Shown piece by piece: positions 25,896-34,487 of a stretch of DNA of 64,000 nt; position 1 is the stretch's first letter, and the number at the start of each line of letters is the position of its first letter. The stretch is from an uncultured Clostridia bacterium. Its GTDB lineage: Bacteria > Bacillota > Clostridia > Christensenellales > DTU072. The DNA lies in contig CALVUD010000003.1 in NCBI GenBank assembly GCA_944363505.1, positions 249,060-313,059 of the forward strand. Direction: 5' to 3'. A program made the position numbers and the translations under genes. Below the pieces are notes generated by a model, which did no database searches, was not told where the DNA came from, and was given only the letters and a program-made list of their open reading frames with translations.

Positions 25896-27926
25896 ATGAA
25901 ACAGAACGCGTCCGCGCGCAGCAAAAAGCGCAGAACAATTTCCGTATTATTTTTGATCGTCGCCGCGATACTCACGGTATCGTTGCTGGCAGGTTGCGCC
26001 GAAAGCGTTACGGGCGGCGAAGGTTCCGGGCGGAAAAGCGGTTCCGTACCCGGACTGGTGCTTTTGAACGACGACGATCCGCCCGTACAGGTTACGTACA
26101 GGCTCACTCGAGTATACAATAACGGCGAAGCCAACGACGTTTCTTTCGACGCCGTTTCCACGCTGACGTCCGCAATGCTGGCGGAGCCTCCCGTCAGGCT
26201 CCAGGGGCACACCTTCGAGGGTTGGTATTATACCGTATCGCTTACGGGAGTAAAAGCCGCGGTGGGCGACAGGCTGACAGCGGATACCACGATATACGCG
26301 AAATGGGTGTCTTCCGAAGCCATCAGGATATCCACAGCCGAGGAGCTTGACGCCGTGAGGCTCGCCCCGTATTCTTCGTACGTGCTCGTGAACAATATAG
26401 ATTTGTCCGATTGGGAGGGCGAAAAGGACGCCGAGGGTAACGACAAGGGCTGGGAACCCATCGGCGGCTTTGCCGAAGGCGAAGAATTTTCGGGTACTTT
26501 CGACGGCAACGGTTACGTCATTTCGGGAATGAGGATCTCATATCTCGAGGAGGACGAGGAGTTCAACTATCTGCCCGTCGGGCTGTTCGGCAAAGTTACG
26601 GGTACCGTATCGGGCGTGCGCCTCGTCAATTATTCCATAGAGTTACCGGGCGATCAGTCGCGCTTCTATATTGGCGGCATAGTCGGCTGGCTGGAGCGCG
26701 GCACGATAAACGACTGCAGCGCTGTCGGTACGTTCATTAACCCCGAATTCGAATACGAAGAGGGGATCTGGGACGAACTGTTCGGCTCTTATGCGGAGCC
26801 GAGTACGGGAATTTATGTCGGCGGCATAGTCGGTTACGTCGAGGGCGGAACGGTTACTTCCGTCAGCAGCGAAGGCAGCATAAATTCCGTTTCCAACGAA
26901 GAGAACAACTATTTCGGCGGGATTGCGGGCGTGGTCGATTATTATACGGAAGAAACCGAGACCGAAACCGTCAGCGTCAGACCGCGCGTTTCGAACGCCG
27001 TTTCGACGGTTTCCGTTTACGGCAGATACGCGGGCGGGCTGATCGGCTATAATAACGGTACGGTTACCGCAAGCTACGCCACGGGTACGGCGGGGGCGTC
27101 CAGGGCTTATCCCGGTATCGCGGGCGGACTGGTCGCGTATAACTATTCGAGAGGCATAATCCAACGCTGTTACGCTACGGGCGCCACGGACGCGCGCACC
27201 GCGGGCGGACTGGTGGGCGTAAACATATTCGATTTCGAGGAGGCGATCGGAGGTACGATTTCCGACGCTTACGCGACGGGCAACGTGTTTGCTTCCGAGT
27301 ATGCGGGCGGACTGATCGGCAGGGCTGTATCCAATCTTCCTTACGGCGGCAGATCCGATTTTTCGAATACCGTTTTCGACGACTCGTACGAGCACGAGAC
27401 GGGCGACACCACGTTCTTTATGGTTCAGAACTGCCTTGCCTACGGCAGCGTTACCGCAAACGCGGGACAGACGATCTATACCGATTACGAGGGCAACGAG
27501 ACCACCGCTAACGCGTATCATGCCGTTTTCGCGGGCAGCGTGATCGGTCAGGCATACGAACTTTATATCCGTTATACGGTCGGCTTCGGCAACGTAGAGG
27601 CGATCTCTTACCGCGATTCCGCCGATCAGGTGGTCGGAGAAGAGACCTACGAATACAACGTCGCCTACGGCGACAATTTCGTCGGACATTCCACGGGGTT
27701 GACGTCGTCGGACGACTGTTACGGTATCTACGTCGTGAAAGGGCTGTCGGTTACGCGCAACGGCGAACCTTATTTAAAGGACGCGAGCGGCAACGGCTAC
27801 AACACCGTTCCCGAATCGTCGCTTACCGGCGAGGTATCGTTCTATACCGCGGATCTGAACTTCAATACCGCTTACTGGAATTTCTCCGCGCTTTCTTCGG
27901 GCGGCAGACCCACGCTGATGATTTGA
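25896..27926 (+). CDS. Lipoprotein with InlB-type repeat and GLUG repeats
   Basis: 676 residues from ATG 25896; a GTG two codons earlier (25890) would lie too close to the -10 box. The signal peptide ends in the lipobox LLAGC (Cys34), so it is anchored outside the membrane by lipid. Residues about 55-112 form one InlB B-repeat-like unit (LQGHTFEGWYY, then DTTIYAKW). The rest is a beta-helix-type stretch with GLUG motifs, for example GGLIGYNNGTVTASYATG and GGLVAYN, GGLVGVN. Such modules mediate surface contacts; no enzyme residues are visible. It heads a four-gene operon, with 1 bp to the YcxB-like gene. The 700-residue protein at 31.7-33.8 kb carries related repeats. Confidence 0.85.
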   Translation: MKQNASARSKKRRTISVLFLIVAAILTVSLLAGCAESVTGGEGSGRKSGSVPGLVLLNDDDPPVQVTYRLTRVYNNGEANDVSFDAVSTLTSAMLAEPPVRLQGHTFEGWYYTVSLTGVKAAVGDRLTADTTIYAKWVSSEAIRISTAEELDAVRLAPYSSYVLVNNIDLSDWEGEKDAEGNDKGWEPIGGFAEGEEFSGTFDGNGYVISGMRISYLEEDEEFNYLPVGLFGKVTGTVSGVRLVNYSIELPGDQSRFYIGGIVGWLERGTINDCSAVGTFINPEFEYEEGIWDELFGSYAEPSTGIYVGGIVGYVEGGTVTSVSSEGSINSVSNEENNYFGGIAGVVDYYTEETETETVSVRPRVSNAVSTVSVYGRYAGGLIGYNNGTVTASYATGTAGASRAYPGIAGGLVAYNYSRGIIQRCYATGATDARTAGGLVGVNIFDFEEAIGGTISDAYATGNVFASEYAGGLIGRAVSNLPYGGRSDFSNTVFDDSYEHETGDTTFFMVQNCLAYGSVTANAGQTIYTDYEGNETTANAYHAVFAGSVIGQAYELYIRYTVGFGNVEAISYRDSADQVVGEETYEYNVAYGDNFVGHSTGLTSSDDCYGIYVVKGLSVTRNGEPYLKDASGNGYNTVPESSLTGEVSFYTADLNFNTAYWNFSALSSGGRPTLMI

Positions 27927-27927
27927 T

Positions 27928-28485
27928 ATGTTCAAGACTCTGACCCGACCGGACGCAGGCAATCATTTCAAAATGAACGTATATTACCTCAGACGCTTTT
28001 TCGGCGTCAAGGAAGGCGTGCTCGTGGCGCTGCTGATAATCGGCGGACTGGTGCTGTTTTTCGCGTTCAGACAGTGGCTGATACTGCTTCTTGCCGGCAT
28101 AACCGTGGTGATCATGGCGGGCGCGGTTGCGGTATATCTCGGCATATCCAAAAAAACCTTCCGAGAGGAATACGTTAAAAGGCATACCGAGGAGATCGCA
28201 GCCACTTTCGACGAAACGGAGTTTTCCGTGGAGATACGCGAGGAAAGGGGAGAGCGCTCCTATACCGAGAAACGCGGCTACGACGCGATAGAAAAAATAG
28301 CGCTTTTAAAGGACAGAATATATCTGTTTATGGGCGCGGGAACGGCATATTATATTATGTATACCGACGTTACGGAAGGAGATTTCGCTTCGCTTTGCGA
28401 ATTTCTGCGTTCCAAAGTGGCGCCTCAGGCTTTTAAAATGAAAGATCCCCGCAGGCGGAACAAACAGTTCCCTTACGGCAGATAG
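27928..28485 (+). CDS. YcxB-like membrane protein
   Basis: 185 residues. Two closely spaced membrane helices (about 30-47, LVALLIIGGLVLFFAF; about 50-73, LILLLAGITVVIMAGAVAVYL) are followed by a cytoplasmic YcxB-like domain (about 80-172) with the typical order ATFDETEFSVEI, YDAIEKIALLKDRIYLFM and a closing DFASLCEFLRSK helix. Family function is unknown. It starts 1 bp after the lipoprotein stop with no separate ribosome binding site, so it is probably made by translational coupling. It may respond to or be assembled with the upstream lipoprotein; that is inference from position. Confidence 0.75.
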   Translation: MFKTLTRPDAGNHFKMNVYYLRRFFGVKEGVLVALLIIGGLVLFFAFRQWLILLLAGITVVIMAGAVAVYLGISKKTFREEYVKRHTEEIAATFDETEFSVEIREERGERSYTEKRGYDAIEKIALLKDRIYLFMGAGTAYYIMYTDVTEGDFASLCEFLRSKVAPQAFKMKDPRRRNKQFPYGR

Positions 28486-28501
28486 AATATCGGGAGAGCA
28501 T

Positions 28502-29044
28502 ATGTACAGCATTCAGGAAGTATCGGAAAGAATAAAAGACCTCAGGAATTTCAACGACTATACGGTCGAGGAATTTGCAAAGAAACTGGGCATAACCGCC
28601 GACGAATACGCCGAATACGAATCCGGCGAAAAGGACATACCGATTGGCTTGTTATACAATATCGCCACGGTTCTGGAAGTGGACGCGAGCTTTGTCCTGT
28701 TCGGCAAAGGCTCGACCCAGCGCATAGCCACCGCCGTTTACAACGGCAACGGCATCGAGATAGAGCGCTACGAGGGATATTCGTTTATATCTCTTAACGC
28801 CGATTTCGTGGACAGGCAGCTGGAGCCGATGATAGTTACTATCGACGAAGGCGTAACCCCGGAACTCGTCAAGCACACGGGGCAGGAGTTCAACTATGTG
28901 CTCGAGGGCGCGCTGAGGGTGATAGTTGGGGAGAAGGAATTTTATCTGAGGGCGGGCGACAGCCTGTATTTCGACGCCACGCTTCCGCACGCTCAGGTGG
29001 CGATGTCGAAAAGCGCCAAATTCATAACGGTCATTCAAAAGTAA
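28502..29044 (+). CDS. XRE-family regulator with cupin domain
   Basis: 180 residues. The N-terminal HTH (about 7-60, ERIKDLRNFNDYTVEEFAKKL) and the C-terminal cupin (about 110-178, VKHTGQEFNYVLEGALRV, then DATLPHAQV) have the same architecture as the regulator at 14.6 kb but diverge in the linker and HTH recognition region. A GGGAG ribosome binding site precedes the ATG. It sits between a YcxB-like gene and an alpha/beta hydrolase, 16 and 22 bp away, within one transcript. The ligand is unknown; the operon gives no clear pathway clue. Confidence 0.85.
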   Translation: MYSIQEVSERIKDLRNFNDYTVEEFAKKLGITADEYAEYESGEKDIPIGLLYNIATVLEVDASFVLFGKGSTQRIATAVYNGNGIEIERYEGYSFISLNADFVDRQLEPMIVTIDEGVTPELVKHTGQEFNYVLEGALRVIVGEKEFYLRAGDSLYFDATLPHAQVAMSKSAKFITVIQK

Positions 29045-29066
29045 AGTCCTTCAGGAGGAGGTATAT

Positions 29067-30035
29067 ATGAACAGATCCGAGTTTTTGTTTGCGGCGATCG
29101 ACGGCTTGTTTCACATCCCGCAAAACTATATCCGCGTAAAAGGGATCAAACGCATAAAAGATATTGTTTATGACAAACAGTATCCCGAATATTGCACTTT
29201 GGATATCTATTTCAAGGAAAACGCGCGCGAACCGATGCCCGTGATAGTCAATATTCACGGCGGCGGATTTGTCAAAGGCGACAAAAAGCACCGCATATCG
29301 GTATCGCATATGTACGCGGCGCGCGGCTGGTTCGTGGTCAATATTAACTACCGCCTCAGCCCCAAATACGTGTTCCCCGATTCCACCGCGGACGTCATAA
29401 ACGCCGTCAATTATCTTTCGCAGCTTGCCAAGAACTACTCATTGAATCTCGACAAGGTCGTACTGACGGGCGACTCGGCGGGCGCTTACAGCGCGGCGAG
29501 CGCGGAAGCCGTCATCACCAACCCCGAACTTCGTGAAAGACTGGGCGTTCCCGAATGTATATTGAAGCCGGCGGGACTGATACTGTTCTGCGGACCTTAC
29601 GATCTGGTATCCGCAATGAAGACCAAGCTGCCTTTCGATATCGTAAAGAGCATTGCCGAAAGCTTTACGGGCTTTAAGCTGAACAAAGATTTCTCCAACC
29701 TTTCCGAGTATAAATACATAAACGACGTCAGCCCGATCGATTACGTCAATTCCGAATGGCCGCCGACGCTTTTATGCATGTCGCGTAAAGACTTTTTCTG
29801 TAAGGGACACGGCGAACTGATGTACAAGAAGCTGGCCGAAGCGGGAGTAAAAGTGCTCGAACACCATTCCGAGAAAGCTTTCGACAACCATTGCTACCAT
29901 TTCAATTACTGGAGAAAGGCGTCGAGGGAGGCCATGGCGATGGTATTCGGGTTCATGGACGGCTTGTACGCGTACAACAAGCCCGAGGAGACCGCATCCG
30001 TAGCCGCCTCCGACGCGGACGAAAAAGCCGAATGA
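29067..30035 (+). CDS. Alpha/beta hydrolase (esterase/lipase family)
   Basis: 322 residues. The oxyanion-hole motif HGGG (IHGGGFVKGDKKHR, about 65-78) and the nucleophile elbow GDSAGAYSA (Ser about 139) mark the hormone-sensitive lipase-like esterases. Acid and His are expected in the regions RKDFFC (about 240) and DNHCYHF (about 276). No signal peptide is visible, so it is probably cytoplasmic. AGGAGGAGG precedes the ATG by 6 nt. It ends the operon; a bidirectional terminator follows. A distant paralog is encoded at 50.1 kb. The substrate is unknown, most likely a short-chain ester. Confidence 0.88.
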   Translation: MNRSEFLFAAIDGLFHIPQNYIRVKGIKRIKDIVYDKQYPEYCTLDIYFKENAREPMPVIVNIHGGGFVKGDKKHRISVSHMYAARGWFVVNINYRLSPKYVFPDSTADVINAVNYLSQLAKNYSLNLDKVVLTGDSAGAYSAASAEAVITNPELRERLGVPECILKPAGLILFCGPYDLVSAMKTKLPFDIVKSIAESFTGFKLNKDFSNLSEYKYINDVSPIDYVNSEWPPTLLCMSRKDFFCKGHGELMYKKLAEAGVKVLEHHSEKAFDNHCYHFNYWRKASREAMAMVFGFMDGLYAYNKPEETASVAASDADEKAE

Positions 30036-30068
30036 TCCTCAGATAGGTTTACAATAACGGACAAAAAT

Positions 30069-30098
30069 AAAAGCGGCGACAAAATGTCGCCGCTTTTT
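30069..30098. terminator. Bidirectional intrinsic terminator
   Basis: AAAAGCGGCGACA / TGTCGCCGCTTTT, 3-nt loop, between the convergent hydrolase and aminotransferase genes. Confidence 0.85.
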
Positions 30099-30112
30099 CA
30101 ACGCTTCGGCGG

Positions 30113-31294
30113 TCATTTTATTTCTTCCAGGAACTCTTCTATCTTGTCCAGCGCTTTGCAGATCGCTTCGACGGAATAGGCATACGAAATTCTTATAAAG
30201 TCCTTGCCCGAGGCGCCGAACGCAGAACCGGGGACCACGGCGACTTTTTTGTTGAAAAGCAGTTTTTCGGCGAAGTGTTCGCCGTCCATTCCCGTGGATT
30301 TAACGGACGGGAACGCGTAGAACGCTCCGCGCGGTTCGAAACACTTTAGTCCCATGTCGTTCAGTCTGTTGACAAGATAGATCCTGCGTTCGTTATACTG
30401 ACGGCGCATTTCCTTGACTTCGGCAAAGTCGTTGCGGAAACTGTGCTCCAAAGCTTCCAGCGCGGCGTATTGTCCCGCCGTGGGCGCGCACATGATCGCA
30501 TACTGATGTATTTTGCGCATTATCGCCAGAATGTCGGAGGGAGCGGCGACGTAACCCACGCGCCAGCCCGTCATGGCGAACGCTTTACTGAATCCGTTAA
30601 TAACGACGGTACGTTCCCACATGTCGGGAAGCGACGCAATCGAGCAGTGAGGCTCCTCGCCGTAAGTGAGTTCGGAATATATTTCGTCGGAAACGACTAT
30701 CAGATTGTGCTTCAAAATGACGGGAGCGATCTTTTCAAGGTATTCCTTTTCCATTATCGCGCCCGTGGGATTGTTGGGATAGGGCAGTATCAACGCTTTT
30801 GTGCGCGGGGTTATCTTTTCGGTCAGTTCCTCGGGCGTCAGCTTGAACATGTTTTCGGCTTTGGTGTCGATCGCCACAGCCACGCCGCCCGTCAGTTCGA
30901 CGCACGGGGCATAGGAAACGTACGAGGGAGAGGGTACCAACACTTCGTCGCCCGGGTTTAACAGCGCGCGGAGCGCAAGATCGATCGCTTCGGAAGCGCC
31001 CACGGTAACCAATACTTCGGTTTCAGGCTCGTAGTCAACGTCTATGCTGTCGTGCAGATAACACGATATCGCGCACCTTAATTCCTTAAGCCCGGAATTT
31101 GAGGTATACTGCGTCTTGCCGTCGGCGATGCTTTTGATGCCCGCAGCTCCGAAAGGCTGAGGAGTTATGAAATCGGGTTCGCCCACCCCGAGCGAAATGC
31201 AGTCTTTCATTTCGGCGGCGATGTCGAAAAATTTTCTGATGCCCGACGGAGGAATTTTTAAAGCGCTTTTGCTCAATACCTTTGAATAATCCAT
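30113..31294 (-). CDS. PLP-dependent class I/II aminotransferase
   Basis: 393 residues, the usual size. It transfers amino groups between amino acids and 2-oxo acids in the cytoplasm. The PLP lysine lies in INGFSKAFAMTGWRVGY (about 237-253); the conserved NPTGA (about 174-178) and SDEIYSELTYG (about 206-216) contact the cofactor, and the substrate-carboxylate Arg is in DFIRISYA near the C terminus. Closest by motif to the aspartate/aromatic or alanine-type group I family of Firmicutes; the exact substrate is not decidable. AGGAGGGC precedes the ATG. It has its own promoter and shares a terminator with the convergent hydrolase. Confidence 0.92.
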   Translation of the reverse strand: MDYSKVLSKSALKIPPSGIRKFFDIAAEMKDCISLGVGEPDFITPQPFGAAGIKSIADGKTQYTSNSGLKELRCAISCYLHDSIDVDYEPETEVLVTVGASEAIDLALRALLNPGDEVLVPSPSYVSYAPCVELTGGVAVAIDTKAENMFKLTPEELTEKITPRTKALILPYPNNPTGAIMEKEYLEKIAPVILKHNLIVVSDEIYSELTYGEEPHCSIASLPDMWERTVVINGFSKAFAMTGWRVGYVAAPSDILAIMRKIHQYAIMCAPTAGQYAALEALEHSFRNDFAEVKEMRRQYNERRIYLVNRLNDMGLKCFEPRGAFYAFPSVKSTGMDGEHFAEKLLFNKKVAVVPGSAFGASGKDFIRISYAYSVEAICKALDKIEEFLEEIK

Positions 31295-31324
31295 AAAACC
31301 GTGCCCTCCTGTTTTGCTAAGATT

Positions 31325-31353
31325 ATTGTATCATACCCGCGACGGGAAAGCAA
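31325..31353 (-). promoter_or_regulatory. Promoter of the aminotransferase gene
   Basis: On the minus strand TTGCTT (31348-31353), 17-bp spacer, TACAAT (31325-31330). Confidence 0.55.
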
Positions 31354-31388
31354 GAAAGTATTTTTTCGGTTCAAATCGGGTTGACGGA

Positions 31389-31673
31389 TTATCTGCGACG
31401 CACGAAAGGATAAATCGCGGCACACAGCGCGAGCAGGGCGTTTACGGCAATGACGGACGCCGCAAAAGGAGTAAAAGCCGCTGGTATAACGCTGCCGTGT
31501 TCGGCGGCGAATACCGATATTCCGGCATATACCGCGAACGCGACGTCGAGGGCAAGACACAGCGCGCCGAACGCCGTTAAAATCATCAGCAAAGGATCCG
31601 TCGCTATGCGACTGCGGTTATTTGACCCGGTCGTTGTTTTTATTGCGGAACGCGGACGTTTTTTATTCTTCAT
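31389..31673 (-). CDS. Small two-helix membrane protein
   Basis: 94 residues, not recognised. A basic N terminus (MKNKKRPRSAIKTTTGSNNR) precedes two hydrophobic helices at about 28-52 and 63-89, with the basic end VRRR. The positive-inside rule places both ends in the cytoplasm. It overlaps the upstream gene by 11 bp on the same strand, which supports translation by coupling, and it is the last gene of the five-gene operon. No terminator hairpin was seen after it. It could be an accessory or toxin-like membrane component of the operon; there is no direct evidence for either. Confidence 0.6.
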   Translation of the reverse strand: MKNKKRPRSAIKTTTGSNNRSRIATDPLLMILTAFGALCLALDVAFAVYAGISVFAAEHGSVIPAAFTPFAASVIAVNALLALCAAIYPFVRRR

Positions 31674-33765
31674 ACCAGTAACTTTCCTTTGCCGTGATCT
31701 CTTCCGCGGGCGCGGCGCCCGGCTCGTACACGCCTAATCTTAAAATTCCAAGCATGTCGTAATAGAGCACGTAAGCTATGCCGAATTCCGCGCCGCGATT
31801 TTCGGCGAACAAACACTCTCCCGCGTCGCCCGAAAAGCCGTACCCGTAATATCCCTGACGCGAGTCCAGCGAACCCAGAATTCCGCCCACGGACAAAGAT
31901 GAATTGTTCGCGTTCAACGTCATCAGCGAGAACGAATCCGTCAGGGTGATCTTGCTGCCGCCAAGCGGCTGCAACATTCCCGCGATACCGCCTATGCCCG
32001 AGAGGAAGTTTCCCGTTTCCAGCTCGGTATTTACTTCGATCGCTCCGTGCGCTATACAAGAGGTTATGGCGGATTCGCCCGCGGAGCAGGTGTTCAGTCC
32101 GACGATCCCGCCGACGAACGGAAGCGCTCCTACCGAGGTCGAGGAGAGGTCCGCGCCGTTATAACAGCGCAGTACCGACGCTGCGTTCTGAGCGGCTATA
32201 CCGCCGAGATACACGGCGGGGCGCGAGGTGTCGGATTCGGAAACTTCGGCGGTGGAATCCGCCGTGACCGCGCCGTAGTTGAAGCAGTCGCGCACGGTCC
32301 CGTAATTATTCAGAACAACGCCCGCCGCGTTCGGAGACCACATGACGGAAGCCGAGGCGGTGGATATGGAAGCGCGGTTGACGGAGTTTTCTATGACGGC
32401 GCCCGACGAGTTGTCGGAGACTATCCCGGAAACGTCCAAAGTGGTGGATTCGATAAAGGAATCCTCGGTCGTCGCGGCATTCGAGACGGTGCCCGAATTT
32501 ATGCCCGCGATACCGGAAAAATAGGAGTTTCCCTGACTGCCGTTGATCGAAAAATCCGAGATCAGTTCCAGCTGTATCGAAGCGGTAACCGAGGAAATGG
32601 TACCCCGATTCTCGTAAACAAAGCCCCCGAAGTACACGTCTGTGCCTGCGGAAAGCTCTTCCATGTATCCCGAAGCGATCACGGTAACGTTTTCGATCCG
32701 GGAGTTGTTGACGTTTGCCAAAAAACCGCCGTTCGCGGTATAAGAGGAACGTATTTTGCCGAAGTCGAAAGTAACGTTTTTGATATAGGCGTTCAGTTCG
32801 TCGAACAGGCTTTTACCGGAAAAATCCGTTACTGTAACGGTATGTCCCGCTCCGTCGAAGGAGCTTGTAAGCGAAATTCCGTTGACCGAGTTTGCCGAGA
32901 GCGTTACGTCGTTATCCAGGACTATGCGCCTTACCGAACCCGAGTAGACGGAATGGAAATCGGCGTATTGTAAAGTCAGATTATCGATTCTGCCCAGCGC
33001 CGCCGCTTCGGCGAAAGGGTCAAGGTAATAATCGCCCGTCATCGTTAGGGTATGTCCGCCGCCGTCGATGTATCCCGAAAAAGGCAACGAGTAATCGGAG
33101 GAAATGTTTAAGGTAAAGTCCGAGGTTATTTCGATATGCGCTCCGGGATTTTGAGATATGGTACCGGTCAGCTTGTCGGCGGTATTGACCAGCGCCGGCG
33201 CCATCGCGCTGCCGTCGCCGTACGACGTCGCGACGAATCCCATAAGCCCGGAGGCGGCGCCCAGGAAAATTATGGCGGTTATCAGACAACATACGACCGT
33301 ATACAGTTGCCGTTTGTCGGGCTTGCGACTGACGGGCGCGCGGTATTTTCCGCTCCCGTCTTTTTTCAGATTTTTTCTGGCGCGCAGGCGGTAAACTTCG
33401 TTCAGCCTTTCGCCGTTTTCGGCGAACGCGCTTTCGGGAACGCGCATGCCGCAGATCAAAGCCATTTCGTCGGGAGGCACCGTTTTGCCGCCGATATATA
33501 ATCGTAAAGCAGCGCCCGCTTCGCGTTTGAAGCGCAGATAGTCCGCGGGATATTCTTCGACAAAAACGTAGTCCTCCGTACTAGGGCGGAACGTCCTGAG
33601 TATTTTTTTTGCGCCGTATAGGATCAGCAGACTTTCCAGGGGAAATCTGCCGTAGCAAAGCCGCTTCAGATCGGCGTTTTGCCCGATCAGGGTGCCGAAT
33701 GCGGCGACGTCGTCGGATATGACTGCCAGACGCAGCGCTTTTTCCACGGATACGTCGGCGCTCAT
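31663..33765 (-). CDS. Single-pass membrane protein with extracellular GLUG-like repeats
   Basis: 700 residues, no recognised full-length homolog. Residues 1-150 are soluble and helical, without a signal peptide (AVISDDVAAFGTLIGQNADL is loosely ankyrin-like). One membrane helix follows at about 155-177 (LYTVVCCLITAIIFLGAASG). The remaining 520 residues are a right-handed beta-helix-like repeat region: DGGGHTLTMTG, DGAGHTVTVTD, then GLUG-type units such as FSGIAGINSGTVSNAATTE, GGIAAQNAASVLRCYNGA and VGGIVGLNT. Predicted topology is N-in, C-out. ATGA overlap with the coiled-coil gene upstream and 11-bp overlap with the small membrane gene downstream. The domain arrangement suggests transmission of a surface event to cytoplasmic partners; that is inference. 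Confidence 0.8.
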   Translation of the reverse strand: MSADVSVEKALRLAVISDDVAAFGTLIGQNADLKRLCYGRFPLESLLILYGAKKILRTFRPSTEDYVFVEEYPADYLRFKREAGAALRLYIGGKTVPPDEMALICGMRVPESAFAENGERLNEVYRLRARKNLKKDGSGKYRAPVSRKPDKRQLYTVVCCLITAIIFLGAASGLMGFVATSYGDGSAMAPALVNTADKLTGTISQNPGAHIEITSDFTLNISSDYSLPFSGYIDGGGHTLTMTGDYYLDPFAEAAALGRIDNLTLQYADFHSVYSGSVRRIVLDNDVTLSANSVNGISLTSSFDGAGHTVTVTDFSGKSLFDELNAYIKNVTFDFGKIRSSYTANGGFLANVNNSRIENVTVIASGYMEELSAGTDVYFGGFVYENRGTISSVTASIQLELISDFSINGSQGNSYFSGIAGINSGTVSNAATTEDSFIESTTLDVSGIVSDNSSGAVIENSVNRASISTASASVMWSPNAAGVVLNNYGTVRDCFNYGAVTADSTAEVSESDTSRPAVYLGGIAAQNAASVLRCYNGADLSSTSVGALPFVGGIVGLNTCSAGESAITSCIAHGAIEVNTELETGNFLSGIGGIAGMLQPLGGSKITLTDSFSLMTLNANNSSLSVGGILGSLDSRQGYYGYGFSGDAGECLFAENRGAEFGIAYVLYYDMLGILRLGVYEPGAAPAEEITAKESYWYEE

Positions 33766-34487
33766 TTTCCGGATTTTTTGGAGATCTTAAGCTTTCTGTC
33801 CACCGCCCATTTGTCGAGAATTTCGTAAACGTAGCTCATGTTAACGTCATTGTTTTCGACGGCGGATTTTAACAGTTTATTGGACTCTCGGTATTCTGCT
33901 ATCAGCGCGTCCACGGCTTTCTTTTCGCCGCTCAGTTCCCTGACGATCTCTCCGTTCGCGGCAATGACCTCGGAAAGCTTTTTATTGTTTTCTTTCATCG
34001 CGCCCGCGACCGACGTGTCGACGAATTCGCTGATCTTTTTGACGTTTTCGGAATATTTTTCGAGACTTTCTCCGAGCGACTTCACGTCATATGCGCGCTT
34101 GCGTTCCTCGAGCATGTTTTCCAGTCTGCCGAGGTCTTTTTCGGCGCGCTCTTCCAAGGCGCTTATCGCTTCGACCTTTGCCGCGACCTTCTCGACGCTG
34201 GCGCCGAGCTTTTCCACGCTTGAAAAATACTTTTCGCTGGACGAGGCGAATCTGTCTATTCTCGCGGACAGATCGGTGGCTTTTGCCGCCTGCTCCGACA
34301 ACGAACGGTAGATCTTGTCGAGGTTTCCCTTGATGTCGCCCGAGAGCGCCTCGTTGAGTCGGGAAATATCCCCCGAAACCGACTCGTATGCGGCGATGAA
34401 CGCGCTAAGATTCTCCTGAACGGGACCTAACAGTTCCCTGTAACCCTTGAACGCTTCGATTAATTTTGCGACTTCGGCGTTATCCAT
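33762..34487 (-). CDS. Coiled-coil protein of unknown function
   Basis: 241 residues, almost wholly helical, with heptad-like spacing from about residue 20 to 215 and many Lys, Glu, Ser and Ala (for example EEKDLGRLENMLEERK-like stretches near 115-130). There is no signal peptide or membrane helix. The end (YVYEILDKWAVDRKLKISKK) looks like a small separate tail that could contact nucleic acid or a partner. It overlaps the helicase gene by 8 bp and the membrane-protein gene by 4 bp. Position between a helicase and a membrane protein suggests a structural bridge; no motif proves it. Low-complexity helical proteins are hard to assign by homology. Confidence 0.75.
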   Translation of the reverse strand: MDNAEVAKLIEAFKGYRELLGPVQENLSAFIAAYESVSGDISRLNEALSGDIKGNLDKIYRSLSEQAAKATDLSARIDRFASSSEKYFSSVEKLGASVEKVAAKVEAISALEERAEKDLGRLENMLEERKRAYDVKSLGESLEKYSENVKKISEFVDTSVAGAMKENNKKLSEVIAANGEIVRELSGEKKAVDALIAEYRESNKLLKSAVENNDVNMSYVYEILDKWAVDRKLKISKKSGK

